Shown one piece after another: positions 53,832 to 61,901 of a stretch of 64,000 nt of DNA. Location: assembly GCA_021107755.1 (NCBI GenBank), contig JAIOSF010000023.1, positions 124,001 to 188,000 of the forward strand, in the 5' to 3' direction. The DNA comes from Arcobacteraceae bacterium. Its GTDB lineage: Bacteria > Campylobacterota > Campylobacteria > Campylobacterales > Arcobacteraceae. The position numbers were made by a program, and so were the translations under genes. The notes under the pieces were generated by a model. That model saw nothing but the letters and a program-made list of their open reading frames with translations. It was not told the origin of the DNA and did no database searches. The first letter of the stretch is position 1. Every line of letters starts with the position of its first letter.

Positions 53832-54417
53832 TATAATCCCTTGTGTTATCTTAAGTGGTGGGAAAAGTAGTCGTATGGGTGAAGATAAATCACTTATGCA
53901 ATTTGACAATAAAACAACAATGATTGAGTATCTTTATAAGAAACTTATCCCATTGTTTAAAGAAGTATATATCTCAGCCAAAACAGATAAATTTGATAGT
54001 TTGCAACTACCAAATAAACAACTTATTTTAGATACAAATCAAACTATTTTTTCCCCTATGATAGCTTTAGAAACAATCTTTCAAACTCTAAAAGATGAAA
54101 AAATATTTATAATAACAGTTGATACACCTTTTGTAGAAAATGAAACAATAGATACTCTTATTAAAAATTCTACTAACTTTTCTATCACTATTGCAAAAGA
54201 TAGCCAAAACAATACCCACAATCTCTGTGGGGTATTTTCAAGAGACAATTTACCAACTATTCAAAAGATGATAAAGCAAGATATTCATAAAATCAACTAT
54301 ATGATAAAAAATTCAAAAAACTATCAAGAGATAGTTTTTGATAATAGTGAACAGTTTTTAAATATCAATACAAAAGAGAGTTTTCAAGAAGCTAAAAACG
54401 CACTAAAAAAATTTTAG
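53824..54417 (+). CDS. mobA: MobA molybdenum cofactor guanylyltransferase
   Basis: This is a 197-residue MobA that joins GMP to molybdopterin to make the MGD cofactor of DMSO-reductase-type enzymes. The NTP-binding motif is at the N-terminus, LSGGKSSRMGEDKSL, with the second family element VDTPFVENETI near residue 102. I chose the ATG at 53824 because AGTGAGG lies six bases upstream; a GTG at 53812 adds four residues. It overlaps the Kef-type gene by eight bases and converges with the membrane protein gene at 54392, overlapping it by 26. Confidence 0.9.
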   Translation: MTNIIPCVILSGGKSSRMGEDKSLMQFDNKTTMIEYLYKKLIPLFKEVYISAKTDKFDSLQLPNKQLILDTNQTIFSPMIALETIFQTLKDEKIFIITVDTPFVENETIDTLIKNSTNFSITIAKDSQNNTHNLCGVFSRDNLPTIQKMIKQDIHKINYMIKNSKNYQEIVFDNSEQFLNINTKESFQEAKNALKKF

Positions 54418-55618
54418 CAGCTCTAAAAAGATTTATAAAAAGTAGTATATTTGATATGATAAAAAATATTGCTCCATATTTCAGTAAATAATCACTATGA
54501 AAACTCAATCCTATAATAAAAAACAATACACTTGTTAAATGAAGAGTAAACTGCATTTGACTCCATTTTATATTTATCATATCTCGCATAGTTGGTATAT
54601 CAAACACCCCTTTACTACTAATATGAAACCAAGTAAGAAAAGGAACTATTTTGTATAACATCCCATTCATAAGAGTATAAACAAAGCCTAAACCCCAAAT
54701 GACACCTATAAATTGTAGTGGTAATTGAACTATCCACAGTACAGCTCCAATCATCAAAAACATCATAGAGATTATATAAAAATATACAGAGATATCTTTA
54801 AGTTTTATTTTTCTATTTTTGAGTTTTTGTATTGTGATATATCCAAAATAAAGTGTAACACCACTCATCAAAAACTTATAAACTAAATCAAAACCAAGTT
54901 GCATAAATATATTAAAACCATAAAAAATCAAAACTAGTGTAGTAAATAATATAATAAATTTTTGTTGATTTTGAGAAAAACTATCTGCTACCCAAAACAT
55001 GGGAACTACTTGAAAAGTGATAGCAACAATCAGTAAAAAGATAAATCCAAAAAATATATAGTTGTAATGGATAAGTGCAATATCATAATGTAAAGTAGAG
55101 ATATTACCCAGTGCATGGGAGATAATAAGATGGATACCTACAAAAAAAGCAATCATTAAAAATAGTAAAGAAAATATCATACCTAAAACTATCCATGATT
55201 TATTTTGTACTTTTAGAAGTTGCCACAGAGCTATAGATGTAAACAAAAACAAACCTAGAAGCAAAAAATTTGAAGAGATAAAAAGCAATATCTTTTCATA
55301 ATATAAAAAACCTGATACAAAAGAGATAATTCCAAGAACTAAAAGTGTATAAGTGGTATTTGCTACAGTCATTGGCTTTGGTATCACTGCACCTGCAACA
55401 ACTGGAAGCATCTGTTGTAATGCTCCAAAAACTATCATAATCATAAATCCAATAGTAAGAAGATGGATAGTAGCTATAGTGTTTGGAGAATGTATTTCAA
55501 AACTAGAACCAAAGAGAAGGAAAACTCCAGCTATACAAGCAAAAACAGGTGCTGTTAAAAAAAACTTTAAAGGTGCTCTAAATGGGGGAGCTTGATCGAG
55601 ACTTAGTCCTGCAAACAT
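54392..55618 (-). CDS. Multi-span membrane protein, NnrS/haem-copper-like
   Basis: This is a 408-residue protein with about 12 membrane helices and several conserved-looking membrane His residues: IATIHLLTIGFM near 50, ALIHYNYIFFGF near 182, and PFLTWFHIS near 332. It resembles the NnrS-like or cytochrome-oxidase-subunit-I-like proteins often encoded with DUF2249 and hemerythrin genes. Its start overlaps the DUF2249 gene by 16 bases. Haem binding and a role in NO or nitrosative stress are inferred from neighbours. Exact family assignment is uncertain. Confidence 0.7.
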   Translation of the reverse strand: MFAGLSLDQAPPFRAPLKFFLTAPVFACIAGVFLLFGSSFEIHSPNTIATIHLLTIGFMIMIVFGALQQMLPVVAGAVIPKPMTVANTTYTLLVLGIISFVSGFLYYEKILLFISSNFLLLGLFLFTSIALWQLLKVQNKSWIVLGMIFSLLFLMIAFFVGIHLIISHALGNISTLHYDIALIHYNYIFFGFIFLLIVAITFQVVPMFWVADSFSQNQQKFIILFTTLVLIFYGFNIFMQLGFDLVYKFLMSGVTLYFGYITIQKLKNRKIKLKDISVYFYIISMMFLMIGAVLWIVQLPLQFIGVIWGLGFVYTLMNGMLYKIVPFLTWFHISSKGVFDIPTMRDMINIKWSQMQFTLHLTSVLFFIIGLSFHSDYLLKYGAIFFIISNILLFINLFRAAKIFLVRF

Positions 55619-55860
55619 TTGATATATTCTCTCTTTTTTTCATCATTTTTATAAATATAAATTAAAACTTCATTACTAGTATATTTTATATCATATCCAT
55701 AATTATTCTCTTTTAAGATAGTCAATAACATCATAGGTTCTAGTCTATGTATCATTTTTATATAATTATTATCATCTAGTTTAGATAAGCTTGAAACTGC
55801 AAGATTTAAAGGTTCAGGGGCTTCTAACTCTCTACAGTCAAGTATAATTTCATTATACAT
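55603..55860 (-). CDS. DUF2249 protein
   Basis: This 85-residue soluble protein has the DUF2249 pattern: ILDCRELEAPEPLNLAVSSL at the start (typically LDVRGLEPPEPM), MIHRLEPMMLLTILKENNYG in the middle. Proteins of this family have a TusA-like fold and occur with hemerythrins and denitrification or NO genes. Cys10 is conserved in position where many relatives have Val. It lies two bases after the hemerythrin gene and overlaps the membrane protein gene. A redox or NO-related role is inferred. Confidence 0.82.
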   Translation of the reverse strand: MYNEIILDCRELEAPEPLNLAVSSLSKLDDNNYIKMIHRLEPMMLLTILKENNYGYDIKYTSNEVLIYIYKNDEKKREYIKCLQD

Positions 55861-55862
55861 AT

Positions 55863-56288
55863 TTAGATATTTTGCATCTTTTGGATAATTTCATCACTTG
55901 GAAGATTATCATCTGCCATTGTATACATCATCTGCTCCTCTTTCATATTGTGTTGTTGCATCACAAATAAAAGATTTTCACTTAACCCAAGAAATTTTTC
56001 TTTGTCATTTGACTCAACTGCTGTTCTCAACTGCGCAAATAAAGCTCTCATCTGTTCATGCTCCATAATCATCACACCAGTTGGGTTACAATGCCCTCCG
56101 CCACATTCATTGAACTCTGGGAACATAACTTTCTCTTCCATATCAAAGTGGTGTAACATATGTTTTTCAAACTCATCAAACATAGTTTTTCCACCCTCAA
56201 AATTTCCACTATCTACTATATTTTCAAGATTTGCGAACTGCTCATCACAAGCTCTATGGTCTGCTGTCATAAATTGATTTATTGTCAT
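55863..56288 (-). CDS. Hemerythrin-like protein
   Basis: This is a 141-residue four-helix hemerythrin-domain protein with the diiron ligand pattern visible: HRACDEQFANLE (His11), HMLHHFDMEEKVMFPE (HxxxE with flanking His), MIMEHEQMRALF and MQQHNMKEEQMMY. It likely binds O2 or repairs/senses nitrosative damage in the cytoplasm. Preceded by AAGGAATAAAAAA on the minus strand. It is the first gene of a three-gene unit with DUF2249 and an NnrS-like protein. Confidence 0.93.
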   Translation of the reverse strand: MTINQFMTADHRACDEQFANLENIVDSGNFEGGKTMFDEFEKHMLHHFDMEEKVMFPEFNECGGGHCNPTGVMIMEHEQMRALFAQLRTAVESNDKEKFLGLSENLLFVMQQHNMKEEQMMYTMADDNLPSDEIIQKMQNI

Positions 56289-56372
56289 TTTTTTATTCCT
56301 TAATTATTTTAAGAAATTATAGAAAAATTTTAGAATAGTTGCATTGATGTATATCAATTATTTGGTATTCTT

Positions 56373-56639
56373 TTATCCTACGAGTTTATATTTTTGTTCC
56401 TCTTTTAATCGCTCCGCAATCCAAACTTTTATAATAGATTGTCTTGTTACTCCTATTTTTTTAGCTTCTTGGTCAAGTTGTATCAATATATTTTCTGGAA
56501 AATCTACATTTATTTTTTTGGTTTTTATTGTTTTATCAAAATCAGCTAATTTCATAGATTTTGTTTCATCTAAATAGGAACTTATATCTTCTTGATTGTC
56601 AAATTTTGTATCAAATTCTTCAGTTGTTATTTTTTTCAT
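56373..56639 (-). CDS. CopG/BrnA-like RHH antitoxin without a visible toxin
   Basis: This 88-residue protein has an acidic N-terminal half (TTEEFDTKFDNQEDISSYLD) and a C-terminal ribbon-helix-helix: KKINVDFPENILIQLDQEAK and IGVTRQSIIKVWIAERLKEE. The layout is that of BrnA/CopG antitoxins that wrap a toxin with one half and bind DNA with the other. I chose MKKITTEEF because GAGGAG lies just upstream; an ATG five codons earlier is possible. No BrnT-like toxin frame is found beside it. A four-codon frame just upstream may be a toxin remnant. Confidence 0.75.
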   Translation of the reverse strand: MKKITTEEFDTKFDNQEDISSYLDETKSMKLADFDKTIKTKKINVDFPENILIQLDQEAKKIGVTRQSIIKVWIAERLKEEQKYKLVG

Positions 56640-56693
56640 AAATTGTCTCCTCATTTTTTCGACATCTTTGTTTGTTGTATTTAAAATACTTTT

Positions 56694-56756
56694 ATCTTTC
56701 TAAAGTATAGAAAAGATATATTTATTATATCAAAATGTCGATAAGATATCTTTCTA
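56694..56756. promoter_or_regulatory. Repeated ATCTTTCTA operator candidate
   Basis: ATCTTTCTA occurs at 56694-56702 and 56748-56756, with an inverted near-copy TAGAAAAGAT at 56708-56717. The site lies upstream of the RHH antitoxin gene on its strand and is a likely autoregulatory operator region. A TCGACAT/ATGTCGA inverted pair flanks it (56659-56665 and 56735-56741). Confidence 0.4.
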
Positions 56757-56831
56757 ATGATTTGTATATATATTCTATCTATTTTTTTGATTAGATTTGA
56801 AAGTATTACATTGTACTTAAGTAATAATATT

Positions 56832-58109
56832 TCATTTTTTAGCTTCTTTTTGCTTAAAATACTTCATTACTTCATCTTTTATGTCTTCTCGTATGGCATT
56901 ATTAGCATCTATTTGTTCTTTTTGTTCATAATCCCAAGTTTTATTTTGAGCGTAACTAATCCATTGTGTTGCAGTACACATAGCATTTTGTATTCTTTGA
57001 TTGTAATTAAATTGTTTTAGACATTCTGGTATTTTTATAGATAATGGTTCAATTATTTTTATTGATAAATTTTTATTTAATACCATAGCATTTGATAGTC
57101 TAAAATTTATATGTTCGTCCCCAAACCCATACCCTATTACAGTAAGTTCATTAATTTCAGATAAGATACTTTCAAATACTTGAAGTTTTTCTTCTCCTTC
57201 TTTTATATTTGAGGTATTACTATATTTAGTTCCACCTGTTAACATTGATTTTCTTATAATATCTAATTCATAATCATTGTTTGTTATACTCATATCTTGA
57301 CCACCATGAGGTACTTTTTTATCGCTGTAGTAATATCCCATGCTATTAAATTTTTGAAAATTAGTTACAAATTCATCAACTGATAATCCATTTAAATCAA
57401 GATTACACATTAAAGACTTGCCTTTATATTCAAATTCATTTAATCCACCATGTAATTTAACTAAATTTATTCCTCTTGTTTCTTTAAAGAAATTTAAAAC
57501 TTGTTTATCATAATTTTTTCTCATGGAATATGAAAAGTTTAATTTTTCAGAATGAATATTACTTAATGGAAAATCAATTGTTTTGGTATCTCCATATGTA
57601 ATAGGAATATTAAACTCTAATGCTAAAAGTTCTATAACTAGGTCATGATTTAACGAGAAAATCCAAGTTTCATTTTCAGAAAAAATATTTTGTATCTTTT
57701 TATATCCATTTTTATTTTTATGAAATAACAATTGATAAGAAATAATTTGATATTGATATAAAATGTCCCATATAATATTATAAAGTACAGAATTTAAATA
57801 TGAATAAGAATCTGTATCAGATAAAGTTTTTTTATGATTATTACTTAAATTTTGTATACTTGAAATTATTTCTTCATAATTATTACACTTATCTTTTTTA
57901 AATTTAATAATTACCATCAATCCTTCTAAAATTGCATTAAAATTAATAGGTCTTTCTTTCCCATAAGGTTCACCTTCTGATAATAATTTTGCGTACAGAA
58001 AAATATTAATCTTATTGAAGAGACTTAAAAAAATCTCTGTTAATTCACTTGCTAATGGCATACCTAAATCGTACGAAAATCCAGCCCCCAGTAAAAGTCC
58101 TTTTTTCAA
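56832..58109 (-). CDS. SIR2-like domain protein
   Basis: This is a 425-residue protein with a SIR2-like fold. The N-terminal nucleotide motif is LLLGAGFSYDLGMP (GAGxS). A catalytic-type His lies in KLHGGLNE (about residue 219), and the Rossmann closing motif is VIGYGFGDEHIN (about 325-336). The start is TTG at 58109 with AGAGGA about eight bases upstream. Such SIR2-like (SIR2_2) proteins act as NAD+-degrading effectors in anti-phage systems or as stand-alone proteins of unknown role. The neighbours are an ORF6N protein and an orphan antitoxin, typical of accessory DNA. Defence function is inferred only. Confidence 0.75.
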   Translation of the reverse strand: MKKGLLLGAGFSYDLGMPLASELTEIFLSLFNKINIFLYAKLLSEGEPYGKERPINFNAILEGLMVIIKFKKDKCNNYEEIISSIQNLSNNHKKTLSDTDSYSYLNSVLYNIIWDILYQYQIISYQLLFHKNKNGYKKIQNIFSENETWIFSLNHDLVIELLALEFNIPITYGDTKTIDFPLSNIHSEKLNFSYSMRKNYDKQVLNFFKETRGINLVKLHGGLNEFEYKGKSLMCNLDLNGLSVDEFVTNFQKFNSMGYYYSDKKVPHGGQDMSITNNDYELDIIRKSMLTGGTKYSNTSNIKEGEEKLQVFESILSEINELTVIGYGFGDEHINFRLSNAMVLNKNLSIKIIEPLSIKIPECLKQFNYNQRIQNAMCTATQWISYAQNKTWDYEQKEQIDANNAIREDIKDEVMKYFKQKEAKK

Positions 58110-58127
58110 ATTCTAATCCTCTAATAC

Positions 58128-58146
58128 TTGATACAAATAGTATCAA
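58128..58146. promoter_or_regulatory. Perfect 7-5-7 inverted repeat upstream of the SIR2-like gene
   Basis: TTGATAC and GTATCAA flank AAATA, immediately upstream of the ribosome site of the SIR2-like gene on the minus strand. Candidate operator or leader hairpin. The GTATC arms differ from the TGATAAT-type Fur sites elsewhere. Confidence 0.4.
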
Positions 58147-58218
58147 TTTTTAAATATAAAATATATCATTTTACAATTTTTTTAATTATTCTCCACCATC
58201 TTAATTTTATTTTATAAA

Positions 58219-58722
58219 TTACCTTGCAAACCCAATCTTACCAGAAGACTTCTCTTTCTTATCAGATATTAACTGTGAAAGTACATCCAAAATTTGTCTA
58301 TCTACTTTTTCACCTTTTTCTACCCTACTCTCTAACTCCTCAATCTTTTTAGCCAAATCATCATGAGTTAAAGCATATTTTCTTATCTCTACAAAAGTTC
58401 TCATTATTTGGATATTTATAGCTATTGCAACTTTACTTTTAAGTACAGATGAAAGCATTGCTACCCCTTGTTCTGTAAATACTCTTGGTAGCTTTCTTCT
58501 ACCACCATGACTTGATATTCCATTTTGGAATATCAAGTTAAACTCTTCATGTGTAAGCTCAAACATAAAATCCGTTGGAAATCTATCTAAATTTCTACTA
58601 ACAGCTTTATTAAAATTACCTGTTGTTATTTCATATAATATTGCTAGGTCACTATCTAGCATCACCTTTAAACCACGAATAGTATAAATCTTATTATTTA
58701 TCTCTTGTACAGTTAAGTTCAT
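58219..58722 (-). CDS. ORF6N-domain DNA-binding protein
   Basis: This is a 167-residue ORF6N (KilA-N related) protein. The domain spans about residues 7-95: IYTIRGLKVMLDSDLAILYEI, NLDRFPTDFMFELT and KLPRVFTEQGVAMLSSVLKS. The C-terminal tail is a charged coiled coil (KKIEELESRVEKGEKVD). ORF6N proteins occur in phages and as single genes in many bacterial chromosomes, and presumably bind DNA. AGGAG precedes the ATG. An inverted AGTTT/AAACT repeat lies just upstream (58734-58757) and may be its operator. It marks the border between the hydrogenase operon and accessory genes. Confidence 0.9.
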   Translation of the reverse strand: MNLTVQEINNKIYTIRGLKVMLDSDLAILYEITTGNFNKAVSRNLDRFPTDFMFELTHEEFNLIFQNGISSHGGRRKLPRVFTEQGVAMLSSVLKSKVAIAINIQIMRTFVEIRKYALTHDDLAKKIEELESRVEKGEKVDRQILDVLSQLISDKKEKSSGKIGFAR

Positions 58723-58780
58723 GTCTTCTCCTAATAGTTTAAAACTTTTAAAACTATATCAGAAAAAATAACTTTGCTTT

Positions 58781-58807
58781 AATAATATGGCATATTGCCA
58801 TATTATT
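58781..58807 (-). terminator. Perfect 12-bp inverted repeat at the end of the ech operon
   Basis: AATAATATGGCA (58781-58792) and TGCCATATTATT (58796-58807) form a perfect inverted repeat with a three-base centre that includes the stop codon of the last hydrogenase gene. It probably ends or stabilises the minus-strand transcript; no long T run follows. Confidence 0.6.
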
Positions 58808-59201
58808 TAGACTTTTTCAAAGCCTCTATCTCAAACCAACCATCATTAACTCTATCCTCTTTTATCCCTATCATTGGTTTCTTTTCACTTTGCCATAATG
58901 CTTCTTCTGGCTTAGGACATGCTCTTACACACTCTCCACAATAGATACACAGATGTGGGTTATATTTGTATTCTAGGCTTTTTTTATTTTTTGGATTTTC
59001 AGTTGGGTTATCTGTATGGACAAACAGTATTGAACCTGGAGGACAAGCTTTTTCACATTTATAACAATAGATACAATGCTCTTCTCCGTACTCTATAAGT
59101 CCTCTATGACCTGCAGGTTTTTCTATAGGAGATGCTGGATAATCTATAGTTTGTGGTTTACTAAATAAATTTTTAAACGCTTTTTTTACAGAACTAAACA
59201 T
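58803..59201 (-). CDS. echF: Ech-type hydrogenase ferredoxin subunit (EchF/NuoI-like)
   Basis: This is a 132-residue polyferredoxin subunit. Two 4Fe-4S motifs are seen: CIYCYKCEKACP (about 43-54) and CIYCGECVRACPKP (about 86-99). The N-terminal FSSVKKAFKNLFSKP and YPASP are NuoI-like. It passes electrons between ferredoxin and the small subunit on the cytoplasmic side. It lies eight bases after the large-subunit gene and is the last of six genes whose order equals echABCDEF. Loop residues between the clusters (NPTENPKNKKS) are longer than in NuoI. Confidence 0.88.
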   Translation of the reverse strand: MFSSVKKAFKNLFSKPQTIDYPASPIEKPAGHRGLIEYGEEHCIYCYKCEKACPPGSILFVHTDNPTENPKNKKSLEYKYNPHLCIYCGECVRACPKPEEALWQSEKKPMIGIKEDRVNDGWFEIEALKKSK

Positions 59202-59209
59202 CTTCTATC

Positions 59210-60301
59210 CTACTTAGCAGTACATGACATACAAGGATCAAACGATGCTAATATCGCTGGTGCATCTGCATAGTTTGAACCTTTAAATACTTCCATAAAA
59301 GCTGGAATACAAGCAAAGGTTGGTGTTTTAATTCGTACACGATTTAAAAGTGGTTTCCCCTCCCCTTTTATATAGTACATCAACTCACCTCTTGGTGCTT
59401 CAAGTCTTACAAGAGCTTCCCCATTTGGTTTTCCCCTGAGTTTTGTAAAGATATCCCCCTGAGGTAATCCATCTACGATATTTTCACACATCTCTATAGA
59501 ATTCAAAATCTCATTGAGTCTTACTATATTTCTTGAGTGAATATCCCCAACAGTTCCTAGTTGCATTTTATATCCCACCTCATCATAAGGAAGATAGTTT
59601 GTCTCACTTCTTACATCTGTGTTTAAGCCAGCAGCTCGTGCTAGTGGTCCTATAGCATTGTAATCATAGGCTTCATCTAAACTCAAAGTTCCTATATCTT
59701 GAAACTTTAATGATAAACTCCAGTTATTTGTAAACTCATCGATATATTCATCTACTTTTGATTTTATTAGTTTAAGATTTATTTTTATATCTTTGATAAT
59801 ATCGGTTGTAATATCACGATTTACTCCACCAATACTTACATAATCAAACTGTACCCTATTACCTGAGATTTGCTCTTGCAAATCCATCACATATTCTCTA
59901 TCGCCCATAATTTGCATAAACATCGCTTCAAAACCTGCATTTTCTGCTGTATGTGATAAACACAACATATGTGAATGAATTCTGTCAAGTTCTACAAGTA
60001 AGATACGAAGATATTTTGCTTTTTGTGTCACTTCACCCTCTAGTAAACTCTCCACTGCCGTTGTATAACAAAGTGAGTGTGTAATAGCACAAAGTCCACA
60101 AATTCGAGCAACCACATAAGGTACTGCATCAAATTTAAACTTTGTAGTACACGCTTTTTCAATCCCTCTATGTACAAATCCCACATCACTATCTACTTCA
60201 ATTATTTTTTCATTTTCACACGCAAATTTAAACTTTACAGGCTCTAAAAGTGAGATATGTTGACTTCCTAGTGGTATATTGATGATTTTTTTATTTCCCA
60301 T
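59210..60301 (-). CDS. echE: Ech-type NiFe hydrogenase large subunit (EchE)
   Basis: This is a 363-residue catalytic subunit. The two NiFe motifs are complete: RICGLC near residue 66 and DPCMSC at the C-terminus. Only TAK follows the last Cys, so there is no C-terminal peptide to be removed and no maturation protease would be needed, as in some energy-converting hydrogenases. I chose the ATG at 60301, two bases after the previous stop; a TTG at 60316 adds five residues. EPVKFKFACENEKI and GFVHRGIEKA are typical of the NuoD/HycE fold. Confidence 0.92.
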   Translation of the reverse strand: MGNKKIINIPLGSQHISLLEPVKFKFACENEKIIEVDSDVGFVHRGIEKACTTKFKFDAVPYVVARICGLCAITHSLCYTTAVESLLEGEVTQKAKYLRILLVELDRIHSHMLCLSHTAENAGFEAMFMQIMGDREYVMDLQEQISGNRVQFDYVSIGGVNRDITTDIIKDIKINLKLIKSKVDEYIDEFTNNWSLSLKFQDIGTLSLDEAYDYNAIGPLARAAGLNTDVRSETNYLPYDEVGYKMQLGTVGDIHSRNIVRLNEILNSIEMCENIVDGLPQGDIFTKLRGKPNGEALVRLEAPRGELMYYIKGEGKPLLNRVRIKTPTFACIPAFMEVFKGSNYADAPAILASFDPCMSCTAK

Positions 60302-60303
60302 AA

Positions 60304-60657
60304 TTATATCCCACAACTTCCAAGTGGCATCTGCTGGCTATCTTCATCTAAGTATAATCCTTTTGTACTTCCCTCTACATCTAATCCAAACATATCTACA
60401 ATCTCCCTTTGAGAGATAATGGCACTAGGAAGTATCTCCACAACACTTGGTATAACTTCATACTGTTTTACATCCACATAAAACATCGTGATATCATCTA
60501 CTTCACCGTATGTTGAAAATATCCATTGTACTTGTGTAGTTTCATCATCTAGTTTTACACCATTGAGTGTCAAAAAATGGTGTTGTTCTTTTCGATAAAA
60601 ATTTTTTATATCTTCTACAACTGTTTTTAAAGAGGTTTCAATTTTATTTATCATCAC
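60304..60657 (-). CDS. echD: Ech-type hydrogenase subunit D (NuoC-like)
   Basis: This is a 117-residue NuoC-like subunit. The family region is IISQREIVDMFGLDVEGS near the C-terminus, corresponding to the ERE-x-x-DMFGI pattern of NuoC and HycE N-terminal parts. The N-terminal half has QVQWIFSTYGEVDD. It is shorter than NuoC, as expected for EchD. It overlaps echC by 14 bases. It helps hold the large and small subunits together at the cytoplasmic arm. Confidence 0.85.
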   Translation of the reverse strand: MMINKIETSLKTVVEDIKNFYRKEQHHFLTLNGVKLDDETTQVQWIFSTYGEVDDITMFYVDVKQYEVIPSVVEILPSAIISQREIVDMFGLDVEGSTKGLYLDEDSQQMPLGSCGI

Positions 60658-61081
60658 TAACCTTTTGTTTTGTTTCTAATATCTCTAACCCTTTTACAAC
60701 CCCATCCATAATTAATTCAGGACTAGCTGCACAACCAGGTATATACACATCAACAGGGATATATCTATCTATCCCATCTTCTACATTGTACATACCACGA
60801 AAAACTCCACCCGTACAAGTACACGACCCAACTGCAACGACAACTTTTGGATTTGGCATTTGGTTATAAAGCTCCACTAATCTTTCTCTACTTCTATAGG
60901 TAACTGGACCCGTTACTAAGAATATATCTGATTGTTTTGGATTTCCTGTGTTGATTACTCCAAATCTTTCTAAGTCATATTTTGGAGATAAACACGCTAA
61001 TATCTCTATATCACAACCATTACAACTTCCTGCATTATAGTGGAGTATCCAAGGGGATTTTTTTCTATATTTTTTAAACAT
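60644..61081 (-). CDS. echC: Ech-type hydrogenase small subunit (EchC/NuoB-like)
   Basis: This is a 145-residue small subunit with one 4Fe-4S cluster next to the NiFe site. Ligand Cys residues are visible in NAGSCNGCDIE (near 19-22), VGSCTCTGG (near 86) and IPGCAASPE (near 113). The core VTGPVTYRSRERLVELYNQMP is typical of NuoB/HycG. It follows echB by one base and overlaps echD. There is no twin-arginine signal, consistent with a cytoplasm-facing group 4 enzyme. Confidence 0.92.
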   Translation of the reverse strand: MFKKYRKKSPWILHYNAGSCNGCDIEILACLSPKYDLERFGVINTGNPKQSDIFLVTGPVTYRSRERLVELYNQMPNPKVVVAVGSCTCTGGVFRGMYNVEDGIDRYIPVDVYIPGCAASPELIMDGVVKGLEILETKQKVSDDK

Positions 61082-61082
61082 T

Positions 61083-61901
61083 TTATACCCCCAACATCAC
61101 AAGATTGATAATACTTAAACTCAAACCAAAAAAGAGTGTTATTTTAACTAGATGATTTATCTTTACCCTTGCTGTACTATTATCAATAAGATTTACTACC
61201 ATAAAAACAAAAAGGATTAGAATAACTTGAAAAAGGAAGTTATCCCCACCAAATAAAGCTAAAAAAAGATAGATAAAAATATACTCAATCCATTTTGCAG
61301 TATAAACTATCTCATAAAACATCCCACTAAACTCAACTTCTATTCCACCAACTATCTCTTGATGAGCTTCTGTTGCATCAAATGGAGATTTTTTGAGTTT
61401 TATAGGTACTACTAATATAAATGCTAAAAAAAGTAAAAACATATTAAATATTTGTGGTGAGTTTTGTTGTATCATTGCAATTGAGAAAGTCCCGTTTTGT
61501 ATGTAAAATCCAACTGCAATAAGTATCAATATAGGCTCATAAGCAACTATAGATAAAAGTTCTCTATTTGAACCAATATGGGAATAAGTAGAGTTCACAC
61601 TATAACCACTTAGAACAAAAAATATAGAAGCCAAAAGATGGATAAATATCACATATAACATATTATCCCCAAGTATCATTAATCCAACAGCAACCCATAG
61701 TGTTAAAAGATACATAATAGCAAATATAATATGGTAATTATTGACCATAAAAGTCTCTTTGTCAAATAACTTACCCATATCATAAAAAGGTTGTAAAATT
61801 GGTGGTCCAATTCTATTTTGCATCCTTGCTTTTACAACTCTTTCAACTCCATAAAGTAATCCACCAAAGATGGGTACCAATAGTATTAATAGATATTCCA
61901 T
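61083..61901 (-). CDS. echB: Ech-type hydrogenase membrane subunit B (NuoH-like)
   Basis: This is a 272-residue NuoH/HycD-like membrane subunit with about eight helices. The ATG at 61901 is chosen: it overlaps the echA stop (TAATG) and has AGGAG six bases upstream; a start at 61919 is less likely. Family segments are RVVKARMQNRIGPPILQPFYD and KSPFDATEAHQEIVGGIEVEFSG. It anchors the hydrogenase module to the membrane and takes part in coupling proton or sodium movement. Confidence 0.9.
   Translation of the reverse strand: MEYLLILLVPIFGGLLYGVERVVKARMQNRIGPPILQPFYDMGKLFDKETFMVNNYHIIFAIMYLLTLWVAVGLMILGDNMLYVIFIHLLASIFFVLSGYSVNSTYSHIGSNRELLSIVAYEPILILIAVGFYIQNGTFSIAMIQQNSPQIFNMFLLFLAFILVVPIKLKKSPFDATEAHQEIVGGIEVEFSGMFYEIVYTAKWIEYIFIYLFLALFGGDNFLFQVILILFVFMVVNLIDNSTARVKINHLVKITLFFGLSLSIINLVMLGV

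Noticed and set aside
54392-55618. True cytochrome oxidase subunit I or NorB
   Set aside because: The six-His haem-copper ligand pattern and expected spacing are not visible; an NnrS-like assignment fits better.
56757-57020. Plus-strand hydrophobic 87-residue frame
   Set aside because: Mostly antisense to the end of the SIR2-like gene, low complexity, no ribosome site; not accepted as the missing toxin.
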